Source: Paramecium tetraurelia (Eukaryota > Ciliophora > Oligohymenophorea > Peniculida > Parameciidae). From it: a stretch of 64,000 nucleotides of DNA. Within the stretch, counting starts at the first letter, position 1; each line of letters starts with the position of its first letter. The stretch lies in the NCBI RefSeq assembly GCF_000165425.1, contig NW_001798971.1:198151-262150 (forward strand), given 5' to 3'. A program made the position numbers and the translations under genes. The notes beneath the pieces were generated by a model. That model searched no databases. It saw only the letters and a program-made list of their open reading frames with translations, and had not been told where the DNA came from. Below are positions 26,776-37,800 of the stretch, one piece after another.

Positions 26776-27094
26776 TCAATTGATCCCATAAGCTAATCCG
26801 AATAGATCAAATTTAGTTTAATCTATACAACATTGATATCGAAATTCTCTTCTCCATTTTTTTAATCCTCCTTTTTACTTCTCTAAATGTTCTTCATCTA
26901 TATTTAAGTCATTTAACCTCACCTAATGTTTTAGACTGAAACCCTACTAACAAATAGTAATTATACATCCACTAATAATTCCTAATTTGAGGAAATATAT
27001 ACTTTTCCAAAAATAGTCCTTAATATGGCAACAAGGTTTGCAGTTCTGCTTCGATGCATAAAGTCAAGAAGGAGATTCTACATCTTGCTTTCAT
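26776..27094 (-). CDS. possible small hypothetical protein
   Basis: Removing a 25-nt intron with a GTGAGG donor (about 26930-26954) joins two open segments into a 97-residue frame. It starts MKARCRISFLTLC and ends CCIDQTKFDLFGLAYGIN before a TGA. Composition is protein-like (for example EEHLEKQKGGLKKWRREF), but no family is recognised. GTGAG donors are rare here, although the gene at 32.9 kb has a similar one. The start codon is near the 3' end of the HBS1 gene, 123 bp away. Confidence 0.35.
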
Positions 27095-27217
27095 GTCTAT
27101 TAGTAGTTGATTAAAATATAATTTTTATAAAGATCATCCATAAAATTTTACAAATTAATATTAATATGCTTCATATATTTAATTTGTAAAAATAACTATT
27201 ATTTATATTAATATACA

Positions 27218-29097
27218 TCAAATTTACTATTCATGAATAATCTTTCCTTGCTTTAATTTGTTTAAATTTACGTTAATAATAATTACCTTACCAATAGCAA
27301 CTATGTTAAACTTCTCCCTCAGAATTATTCGACTTAATTATTCTAAATTTGAATGTGTTTCTACACAAACTTAATCATCACACTCAAGTTCAACTTCAGC
27401 AAACTCATTAGAAACTATAGCTCTAGGAAATTTCTTTTTAATTGTTTGAGCATCCTCGTTGTAAGTATGATTTAGTTTCTTCACTACAACGCCGATCTAG
27501 ATAGAAATATCCTAGTACCTTTTAAGCACCCAAATGCATCAAATACTGAGATCCCTTTATGATTGGAGTTTGAAGTTCTAATGTACTTAACTAACAAATC
27601 AATCTATTGGCAACTGGCACATGATGTTCAATCTGACTCAACACTGACCCAATATGTATATTTTAGAATTCTGAGTCAACAAGTGTTTTAATCTTAACTT
27701 CCACAATATCCCCTTCCACACTCTATCTTTCGACCTCCTTCACTTCACAGAAGATTCCTTATGGTAGAATAACATAATTTATATTCTTCTCCAATTACCC
27801 AGAATGCAATTTTCCTAATAAACATGTTCCTCTTAACTTTCCTTCATTCTAATGGAATCTATTCAAAATAGTGAATCTGAGTGGCTAACACAATATCTAT
27901 ATAAAAACATACCTTATCATTTGCTCTTAAGAGAGGAGGCAAATTAAGTATTTCTTGAACCAAAGTCTCTCCTTAATACCAATTGATGTTGTGTTTATTT
28001 TGTATATTTAAACCTTGAAATGCAGAGATTGGTATGAATTTAATTTGTTTTTGATTGTACCCTAGTTTGGCTGCTGAAACCTTAATGTAATCTTTGGCTA
28101 CATCAAACTGCTTTTAATCCCAATCAATCTGATCCATTTTGTTCAATGCCACCACTATTTCTTTAATAAGCATAGCACTTATCAACTACAACTTTTCCCT
28201 TAACATGCCACTCTTGATACTATTCTCAAAGGCATTTTTAGTAGTATCTACTACCAATATGGCATAATCTGCCTATGCTGCTCCTGCTATTAAATATGGA
28301 GCAAAGTCTTGATGTCCGGGAGAATCTAACAGATTGTATTGTCTTCCTCCAATCACTACGGTTTTATAAGCCATATCCATGGTTACTCCTTTTTCCTTCT
28401 CCTCTTTGGTCATATCAGTGGCGTAGGCAAGAGCTGAGGATTCCTTACCCAAATTCTTAGCATCTTTTTGATTCTTCCTTAATTCTTTATCATCCAATGC
28501 TTTAAACACTTGGAGCAGTCTTCCTGTCAGCGTGCTTTTGCCTGTGTCAACGTGGCCTAAAATAACAATGCTGGTTGAGGGGTTGCTTTAGACAACATTC
28601 TTATATTTGATGCTGGGATAAGGGGAGTTAAATTCATCAACATTGTATTCAATGTGAAATTGATTCTTAGATTTGTCAGTACTATTTTGTTACTTTACTA
28701 ATTAGGGCAATTATTAAGGTTACTCCTCCACCTTAACTGCCTGTATAAGCTACTGTTATTTCTTAGTTGGCTATGATTTCTGAGGCTATTATTATTTTTG
28801 TGTCTTTTTTATCTTATTACTCAAGTATTCGAATGCAGCATCATGATCTCCATCTGTCTCGTATAATGCATCAATGATCTGCTTACGAGTAAAATCAAGT
28901 TGGAATATCTCACACAAATTATTGATGACTTCTAATTCACCTTTAAAATATTTAAATGAATGATTACTCAAGGAGAAATTGTGATCCCCGTATTAATCGT
29001 CATCTTCTTATTAGTTATAGTCATCGGCATCCTCATAATCGTCATCATTATAATCGCCATGCCTAAGCATATTGTACACTCCTTAATGTCTTGACAT
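27218..29097 (-). CDS. HBS1: HBS1-like translational GTPase (ribosome rescue)
   Basis: 609 residues with two introns (27885-27912, 28 nt; 27497-27518, 22 nt). The N-terminus MSRHQGVYNMLRHGDYN followed by acidic residues resembles animal HBS1L. A helical domain and a glutamine-rich linker precede the GTPase: GHVDTGKST, DSPGHQD and NKMD. EF-Tu-like beta barrels follow (RFTILNRFHQNEGK, IVAIGKV at the end). With Pelota/Dom34, HBS1 recognises stalled ribosomes in no-go and non-stop decay. A 36-nt in-frame piece near the C-terminus (about 27243-27278) begins GTAATT and ends AAAG; it may be an additional intron, removing 12 residues. The gene starts 24 bp from the stop of the neighbouring gene. Confidence 0.92.
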
Positions 29098-29121
29098 AAA
29101 TATTTATTTATTTTAATAGAA

Positions 29122-30578
29122 TCAAACAGATTGTTGAACTTCGCCTTATTCAAAATAATTGGTTTCCTCGCTCTTAGTTTCCACCTCTGGTTGAGTTGTA
29201 GTCTCGACTGTCTCCTGAGTGGTTACCTCTTCAGTAGCACTCTCTTCTGTTCCTTGAGTAACAGTCTCCTCCACATCTTCAGTAGTTTCAGCCTCTTCGC
29301 CCTCTGACTCACTTCCTGACTCGCTTCCACCAACAAAAACACTTTATGGTTCTGGAACTTCTTCAACTTCTGGGACTTCAACTGGAGTAGCAACACCACT
29401 CACTAAATCATCGACGTATTATTCGAAATTGTTCTCCTTGTCACCATAGAGGTCAGTTAATGATCTACAATATGTATAACCAATTGATACCTTTTATCAA
29501 AATCAACAGTCTTGTCAAATACTCCATCTTCAACATAATCATCGATTCTAATTTTGTAGGTCTCTCCAATTTTATTGAAGGCATTTTAATATTCAACAAT
29601 CAATTAAGCAACTAAGTCCTTTTACTCTAAGAAACGAGCCTATCTGGATTCATTATGAATGATTTATTCACTCACGTGATTTCTGAATTCTTTAGCTTCT
29701 TCAATTTTGGCATTGATTCCACTTTCACATGTGTCCAATTCCTTTTATCTTTGTTTTACTGTTTCTTCTGGTGAATCTCCCCAAGCCTCCATTAAGTTTG
29801 GCAACTTCATTCTCATACCAAGCGATTTCTTATTTGAGCTAATGTAAATAATCAGCAATTCTTGATGTTGACAGAATCTACATAAGATTGATTAATTACT
29901 TCGTCAGTTTAACTTGTATTGATCTTGGCCTTGATGGATTCTTCAATCTAATCAAGCAATTATAGTAATTCCTATCTAACTGGAGTAATTGCTCTTGATT
30001 TACTAACTGCTTAGAGAGAGTTCAATAATTCATTATCATCAACTTCTCTGCTGAGTGTCTCCAACATCACTGAGAAGTTTTAGATTTCAGCGAATGATCC
30101 ATAATTTTAAATGGCTCTTCTTAAAAAACTCAATCAAATTAAGAATGTATTTGCTTGATTTGATGAAATTCAACCAATTCTTGCTTTATTAGCAACGAAG
30201 CTCTTCAAGTACTTCAATTCTACGATTGTCTTTTATGATTTCATTTCTGAAGTATGCGGTGTCATCTCCATGTAATTCAATTTATTATTTGAGCAAGGCC
30301 AAGTCGTCAGACATCACCATACAAGTGTTTTAAAGATCGTAAAGTTATTACTCCTTTGATGCCACTTAATCTTTTAATTGTTGCTATTCAGCTTCATTCT
30401 CTTGGATGACTTGCTCATATTACTATTCTGTTGTAGCAAGAAGTTGTTCCAATAGATCAACGCCATCGTCTATCACATTTTCTGTTCTGGACTACAACTC
30501 CACCAATAGTTAAGGCGATGTTATGCTTGTACTCAAAGCCAAGCTTAGCATTAATGCTAATACGACTAGCTATTTCAT
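29122..30578 (-). CDS. secreted coiled-coil protein, trichocyst-matrix-like, with three apparent +1 shifts
   Basis: A signal peptide (MKQLVVLALMLSLALSTSIT) opens a largely helical, glutamine/glutamate-rich protein with an acidic Thr/Glu-rich tail (GSESGSESEGEEAETTEDVE), ending QGEVQQSV before TGA at 29122-29124. One intron lies at 29465-29490. Three single-base gains break the frame: a T6 run at about 30123-30128, the segment near 29856-29865, and the CTTAA near 29791-29796. Dropping one base at each gives 475 residues. The repeated helical segments resemble trichocyst matrix / granule lattice proteins of ciliates, which pack in secretory organelles; this assignment is by overall character only. 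Alternatively, two of the shifts could be 34-nt and 19-nt introns without GTA donors. Confidence 0.65.
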
Positions 30579-30900
30579 CTAAAAATTAATTAATGAGTAT
30601 CCGTTTTAAGCCATGCAAATTATAATTTATTATTCATCATATAAATACATTTACAAACTAACTACAAATAACAAGTTGCTCCTCAATAATATATATTAGA
30701 TCTCTAAATAGATTAAATCAATATTATAATCTAATAATCAATCATTATTGTCCTCATTCATAAACAATATCTGTTAAATTGATTTATATCATTATAAAAT
30801 AAATATTAAACGAATAAAATGGCTCTATAGTAAAGGAACAATCAATATAATTGATTTTAAATTCCTTTTAAAGAACCATCCTCTTAATTTAATTATAATA
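30579..30900. other. AT-rich intergenic spacer
   Basis: About 320 bp between two minus-strand genes; presumed promoter of the secreted coiled-coil gene. No other feature visible. Confidence 0.4.
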
Positions 30901-31744
30901 TCATTCTTGAATGATCTCCTCATTCAAAGACTTGCTTTCCAAATTTTTCAAGTTAGACTTGGCTAACTGAATTTCTTTATTCACCGTGTCGATTTCATCT
31001 CTGTACTGCTTTATCTTCTACTCTTGCTAATAATAACATAGACTATTGTTTTACCATCAACAAATCATCAACAAGATGGTTAATTCTTTTTGCATGCTCA
31101 TGAGTTTTATATACTATTTCAATTATGTCAAATATTTTCACTAGTACATGCTGAAGCTCTTCAGGCTTACTATTTTGTTCGACGATTGCCTTTTTTAAAG
31201 TCAGCAAGTATTTGGTTTTCTCCCCTTCAAGTGGGGTTATATGAATAACACTCTGATACCCCAAACGATTACGAAAGTCTGAGCCGCCATTCTTCTCAAG
31301 GACTTATTTCTACATTCATATAGGTTATTACTTTAAACTCTGACCAATTATACATATCAGGATTCTCCTTGTAAAGGATGAGCATGCACCATCTAAAGAG
31401 ACTGTGTACAGGATTATTGTTGTCCTTAGCTGAGATTTTCAACTTTACTAATTTATGAAAAGTATTATCGTACATAAGTCTGTTATCTTCAGAGAATCGG
31501 CTACTCCTCTCCTGATGAGGGTTTGCACCTTAATGTTCTACTTTTCATCCTCAATCTCTTGTTTGATCTGAAATTCAGGATTTTCTAAAGTCAACTGTTT
31601 TCTCTTCTTTCGTCCCACCTCGATGCTTTTGTTAAGATCCTCCTTCAAACTATTTGTATCTAAATTGTCAAGTGATTAAGAGAAAGCTTAAGAATTGGCT
31701 TCTGTTTTAGCTCTTTATTCAGAATACTCAATTGGAACATTCAT
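30901..31744 (-). CDS. hypothetical protein with C-terminal coiled coil
   Basis: 258 residues from ATG at 31742-31744 to TGA at 30901-30903. Three introns restore the frame: 31512-31528 (only 17 nt), 31310-31331 (22 nt) and 31027-31054 (28 nt). The N-terminal part is charged (GRKKRKQLTLENPEF). The middle has a compact segment (HSLFRWCMLILYKENPDMYNW). The end is a coiled coil (DEIDTVNKEIQLAKSNLKNL). No family recognised. The 17-nt piece is shorter than usual for Paramecium introns but gives an excellent join (EDEKQNIKERSSRFSEDN). Confidence 0.75.
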
Positions 31745-32230
31745 TTCTCAAAAATAATTTTATTAAATTATAAATACAGTTAGCTTTAAAAATTATTCAC
31801 ATTAAGGAATACGCAACATCTTCAGTGATAAAGACTTATAACTAATCAAATTTCATATGATCTATGATATATCTACAAGAACGAATTAGTCATATCTCCT
31901 TTTTTAATATTTAATCTTAAACCAATTTGATACATAAAAAATATGGAAAGTAAATTTTCGCAATTAAGAAACCAAATACGAGGGGGGTCGATTTTATGTA
32001 AATCTAATTTAATTACCTCAAATTACTTAAATCTATAATCAAATAAAATATTTGATATTTAAAAGTAGTCCTGCTAACCATTTTAATTTATAATAGAACA
32101 TAATTTAATTATGCAAAATTTTAAATTGAATTCTCATAAACATAAATACTACATAAACATATGAGATTTCATATTAAAATAATAGTTTTATTTCATAAAA
32201 TGGTTATGATATTTTTATTATGCAATTATA
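31745..32230. other. AT-rich intergenic region
   Basis: About 490 bp; upstream of one minus-strand gene and downstream of another. It contains a short G-run (aggggggtcg around 31980), but no coding frame, RNA or repeat that I can support. Confidence 0.4.
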
Positions 32231-32760
32231 TCATGCCTCCAAGTATTCCTCATCCCCTTGAGCTTGCGACTATTGATGTTTTGAGAATCTCTTCAGGATG
32301 TATGAAATAAAGGCAAGACCCAAAATGATGAAAATGATCCCATTAACCTGATTCATAAAGATTTCATACCAACATAAACACCTCCAAAAAGAAGTAGAGC
32401 GCAGGAGCCTCAACTGCACAGTCATTTTAAGATGAATATAGTTTGTATCCATAGATTAGCAAAAAGGATATGTAAACTGCAAAACAGATATCCAAGAAAT
32501 TGAAGAACAAGTTAATTGCAGGATTTTTGTACCTATCTAAGTAGATTAACGAACCTTGGTATTAAAGTAATCAGAATATAGGTTCCCCAAATAATTAATC
32601 CATAGAAAACCAAATGTGTAAACAAGGCTAAATTCTAATTGCATTTCTGATCAATAAACTATGTCTCTATGATGCCTGAAGCGCTTAGGAAGATCAGAGT
32701 GTAAAAGAAGTGGGCTCCTTCACTTGCTTTCAATTGTTTTTTGGCTTCAATTTCCTGCAT
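32231..32760 (-). CDS. four-helix membrane protein
   Basis: 161 residues with two 22-nt introns (32533-32554, 32348-32369). Four hydrophobic segments are visible (HFFYTLIFLSASGII; HLVFYGLIIWGTYILITLI; FLDICFAVYISFLLIYGY; VNGIIFIILGLAFISYIL). A short charged tail ends GDEEYLEA. The topology resembles small tetraspan membrane proteins, but no diagnostic motif is present. Function unknown. Confidence 0.75.
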
Positions 32761-32790
32761 TAATGATTAATGATTAATGATTAATGATAA
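32757..32790. repeat. 7-bp tandem repeat (ATTAATG)
   Basis: About four to five copies of ATTAATG directly overlap and follow the start codon of the minus-strand gene at 32760. It is probably a simple repeat in the promoter or leader. Confidence 0.7.
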
Positions 32791-32892
32791 ATTAAATTAT
32801 TATCTAAACCATCGAATGAGGACAGAAGAAGTGGTTTTAAAGAGTGAATTATCCAATATAATTATTTATATTTAAGGGGTTGACCTAACAAA

Positions 32893-33459
32893 TCATTTCT
32901 TTTCCTTTTCCTCCTTTTTAGTCGTGTTTCTGAAGTCTGCATTGAAAATTGGGAAGGACTACTTGACTCCATATCCCCAATTCACATTGTCGATGGGTTC
33001 TCTCCATCCGATTTCAGCAGAGCTAGCAAATTACAAAATGGTCTCACCTGACTATTGGAAATTGGAATTGATCCTTGACGGTGTTGTGAGTGTCCTTCTT
33101 GTGTGGACAGAATCCCTTGTCCTTCTTGCATTTCTAACAGTACTCATTCTCCACGATGCCCAATCTATCCAATGGATGCTAACAGTTACGATTAAATGTT
33201 ACAGAATACGCCACAGCTGTACTATTGTCTTGTCTTTCCTGCATCCTTCTTGAACATTCCAACATAGTTATTATTTTGAGTGAAGTATGGTTCTAATTTT
33301 TCTAAATCTAATTTGGTTTTAGGTCCCAGAATTTTCTTTTCTTTCTATCATATAGGTTTCAATATTTACAGCGTCCTACTGTCTATATGTCTCAGTTTGT
33401 TCGGTTGTTTCATATTTGGATCTTGCACCTTTTTGTTACCCTTTCGTTTCTTTTGGCAT
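32893..33459 (-). CDS. small cysteine-motif protein, hypothetical
   Basis: 161 residues with three introns (33345-33369, 33179-33209 of 31 nt, 33023-33047). It starts MPKETKGQQKGARSKYETTE and ends KKEEKEKK before TGA. The middle carries YSCGH...CQKCKKDKGFCP, a zinc-binding-looking cluster. The C-terminus has a conserved-looking core (EIGWREPIDNVNWGYG). Small basic proteins of this kind are common among ciliary microtubule-associated proteins, but I cannot name this one. The last intron has a GTGAG donor. Confidence 0.7.
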
Positions 33460-33635
33460 TTAAATAAAATAATTAATACTCAACAATATCCCTAAGTAGT
33501 GCATAAATTGCAGAAATTCAAGCGAGCAACTCATCAAATCATGAGAAGGGACACATTGTCTCAACCAATTTATACTCTATATTTTATATAGGTAATTCTG
33601 AGTAATTGAAATAAAAATAATAAATGTAAAAGTAA

Positions 33636-34641
33636 ATGCCTGGGGGTAATGGACATCTGAATGACGATCTTAAATTAAACGAAATTGTTTACTTGGGTGC
33701 TCACAATTGTGCCATGTCCAAAAGTTATGGGTGGATTTATGCATAATAAAATGTCACAATTACTGAGCAATTTGAGAAATACGGTGCTCGACACTTCAAG
33801 GTACCTCTACATTGGTACTCAAACAATAATGATCCTGAAGTACATCTATACAATATTTTCGAGATAGTAGTTGCTCACGAATCAGATGGGAAATCCAATT
33901 GCCAATTGACTCTGATGCAGAGAGCCTTAAAAAAGCCAGAGTCAGCTCATTCGCGATTAAAAGAAATTGTGGATCTCTCTTTTCAATACCCTGATGAAAT
34001 TATCATTTTAAAGATAGAAAGCAAACTATTGTGTAATAGTCAAAAAAATGGAACTGAGCATTTTGATCCTTCGTTATCTAGCATTATCTTGCACAGTTTA
34101 CTGGTTGATCTCAAAGCAGATCAAAGGGCTATCATACTTAAAAATGACACTGAGATTCCAACTTTAGGTTGGTGTCGAAAAAATAAACAGACTTTATTAA
34201 TTACTATAGAGCCAAAGGAGTAAAGAGTAGGAGACCTATCCAAATATACATACTATTCATATTCCATAAGTGCTTAGGTGGATTGGGAGGCAGATCCTTT
34301 GAAGGATGTGTAAAGTGGAGATGTGGCAAGGGGGAAAGTCAATAAATAAACTGGTGAAATATTGTCACCTTTTCTAGAAATTCATTTTTGTCCTTAAAAT
34401 TCATTAAAGTATAGTAATACCTAAATAGAACAGACTCGATTCTTCATATAGGGATAAGTACAACTCGTATAATCATGTGAGATAGAGATTCTTGTAATAC
34501 TTTTTTAATTGCATAAAAATGCCAAATTTTTTGGTTGCTGATTTTATAGATTAGGGGAAATTATCAAATATTGTTGATGATGTGAATTTAATTGTGAATT
34601 CTAATGGTATATTCTTGCCTGAATTGTTTGAAGTATTGTGA
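33636..34641 (+). CDS. PI-PLC X-domain-like protein
   Basis: 325 residues with one intron (34458-34485, 28 nt). It has the signs of the PLC-X fold: LGAHNCAMSKSY with the first catalytic histidine near residue 23, a later VVAHESD with the second, and PNFLVADFIDQG near the C-terminus. The Y domain, PH and C2 modules of eukaryotic PLC are missing, so it is of the small, bacterial-type PI-PLC class. It would cleave phosphatidylinositol or GPI anchors. No signal peptide is evident from the ATG at 33636; an upstream ATG at 33541 is out of frame. Confidence 0.8.
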
Positions 34642-34865
34642 TTATAATATTTTATTAATTAATAACATTATTATCTGAGAATTATGAGAAAGTAAAGTAA
34701 AGGAACAGATTGTTAATTTTGTCTATAATTATTATTATTATTATTTTTCAAATTAGTTTATTCTTTTTTATAGATTATTATAGAGAAAGGAAAAGCACTT
34801 CGAATATATAATAGATTAATATAAAAACTTAACAAACTTTATTAAAAGTTAGAGCTCATATCATA

Positions 34866-37800
34866 TCATATCAGCTAATTTCCGTTTTTGGCATCATCCT
34901 TTGATTTTTCTTAAGAGTGTTAAGCGACCCCTTTGGATTAAAATAATTCATATTAAGAATCAAATTCTTGATGGATTTGATTAATTTTGTTGTTGTATTC
35001 ACTTGCAGGTTCATCTTCACTAAAAATGTAGATTGAAAACATTACTAAATAGCGAAAACTAGAGGCTTAGATTTATCCTATCTCCAATTGATTATGCTTC
35101 GATTCACGATTTTACTCAACTATTACCACATTATTCTGGCCTTTTGATTCAGTTTGGTACGGTTTTAAAGAAGAGGTCCAATATGGGGATTTTATTGGAG
35201 ATGAGGATACTTCTCTTTGATTTTGTCTCTAACTTAATCTAAAGATTGTGCAAATTCTTAGAACTTCTCCTCAAAAAGATTGTAAAAGAGCAGCAATAAG
35301 AAGATTGCATTCAATATGGCAATTACTACATACCCAGCATAGGTTAAGCCAAAGAAATTGATTTGTATGGTTCTATAAAGGAAGACGCCTACAACTAGGG
35401 AGAGAGACAAAACTACTGTAGAGAGTTGATCCAAGTAGTTTAGTTTCCTTAGATCGTAAGGATTGAAATGAATTGTCAATCCATAATAGCCATAAATTAC
35501 AATGAATGAGAGGATTCCCTAAAAGAATATAAATAATGACAAGTACTTTAACTATGATTTCCTCTTGGAAATAGCAGATCAAGACACTAATAAGAGAGCG
35601 GTAGAATATCTTCAAGAACTCCCAGTAGTATCGTTTTCTGCTGTATTCGTAATAAAAGAATCCCCAGGATTAACGGAAGATAATGGAATTCAACTTCATC
35701 TATTATGCCCCTTAATAGCAAATGTACCAGAAGATAACTGGTAAGACGATTAACCATAAGATCAATCCAGGAACTCCAAAGGCTGCAATCCATTGATCAT
35801 GTTTGAAAGTGTCATATCGATATGAAACATTTGCCATAATATACATGTTCCCAGATATTACACGACTGGAAATCAGAGTCATAAATTCCATGACGTAATT
35901 GGGTTGTAAGAGTAGGAACAAGTAAATGGCCATAGTTTATACCTGTTGAATCTTGAATTCCACCCCATACCTTATAAACATGATAATCAGCATGGCTACT
36001 ATGTAAAATCCTTACATAATGAACGACCAAATGATACGAAAGTAGATTAAGTCAATACCCCAAGTGTCATCGGCTAAGAAGCAATCTAAGGCATTTCCTA
36101 CTGTTTTTGCTGGCATACTGACGGTATTGACTGAATCCACTGCTCCCGTTGGTATCTCAATCTGAAAACCACTTAGAATAGACAAGATTTAAGTATGATT
36201 ATTGAAGATCTTTAAGAGGACAGCGGCATTTGCTCCTGCATTTTGTGATGAAGCCCATCCCAACTTAGTGAAAATTTCGTAAAGAATGATGCTTCTCATT
36301 TTCTCTTTGTTTGCATCCACTGTAGTAACTGTAGAATATAAGGTGAAGATTGATAAGAACAGAATCATAATGATGTTTCGAGTGTTGTCTTGACAAGTAC
36401 CACATTCATATTTGGCAGAGTTACTGTATTTGGAACCCCAAAATGTGCCATGAATATCGCATTCCTCACATAAGGCTCCTATGGTTCCTTCTACGCACAC
36501 ATCATTTCCAACGTTGAATCCTCCGATACAATTGATTACTTTATTTTTGCAATTCTCAGCTTGATCATTCAGATGATCGGGTCTCCAATAATGATATTTT
36601 AAACTAATCTTATTTCTGACTGTGTAGTTCATCGATCCCTCATCTATTTATTTGCAAATTCCCTTGTACACCAACACATATTAACCAATGGGACAGGGAT
36701 TGCATGAACCCTATTGAGGATTGTAAGCTTCCCCACGATCACATTCAACAGATCTCACTCTGGCTAACAGTGTGTATCCCGTGTCGAATCCCATCAATTG
36801 ATATGGATATTCAGTATAATAACGAGGGATATTGACTAAAGAGCTGTTCAAAATAATGTCCAATGTAACATTCTGATAAGGGTCGAATAAAATTTGGAGG
36901 TTCGAGTAAACGAATCCTTGCTGATTCAAATTGAAGATTCTCAGAGACTCCCCTTAAATGGAGGTAGTAATATTAGACTGCATAATTGCTTAGGCATCAA
37001 ATTGATACTTCATAATTTCTTCATTCTGATTCAGGAATACCAATAACACAGTCTGATTCTCAAAGTCTTACATCAACTAACCACTCTTGATGACAAGTGG
37101 GTAATGCAACCATCCAGTGTTTTTATTGAGATTGCTTGAGTTCTGCAATTATCCATTTATAAGTATTCCTAGATGAGTAGGATATTCAGCCACGTCATCT
37201 CCATACAGAGTAGCATAATTCTACAACATAGTATTTCCAGTCTTGTTCCACAAATTAATACCACTCTCTTTCACTCTAATAGCTCCACCAATACTTGCAT
37301 TATTCTTGAAGAACACACTCTTAGCCAAATTCAACCTCTGATAGACAACTCCATCCCTCTTGGGCTAAGCCTCATAATAAACACACCCTCCCTATCCACT
37401 TACTATGGCTTGGGTGCAATATGTATTGGTGATATTGGCTGTCAATCCATAAATTGAGAGACCACCCCCATGAACGGCCTAAACATCTTGGATATTCATC
37501 GAATCTACCACCACATGAGCCAGATAAGTTGGAGATGGAATTGCATAATTGAAATCTGAAGGCAAGATCTCATCAGATAGCAATCTTCTTCTTCTTCTAC
37601 TTCTCAACCCTGTCTTCTTTAAAATGTTATTTAAAGTAAGTGCCGATGTAAAATTGATATTTATTCTGTTGTCTTCAGTCGTTAAGATTGTCTAATATTA
37701 GGCTGATGATGCCATGTAACACCCATAATATCCAGCCGAGGACTTGGAACATCGACACATACTCATTTGGACTAAGGATCTAAGATCACTATTAGACACT

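Noticed and set aside
29791-29865. 34-nt and 19-nt introns as an explanation for two frame breaks in the secreted coiled-coil gene
   Set aside because: They would restore the frame, but donors are GTCAAC and GTTGCC rather than GTA, and the removed pieces look coding, so single-base insertions are preferred.
32757-32790. Possible CRISPR or mobile-element repeat at the ATTAATG array
   Set aside because: Units are only 7 bp with no spacers; a simple tandem repeat.
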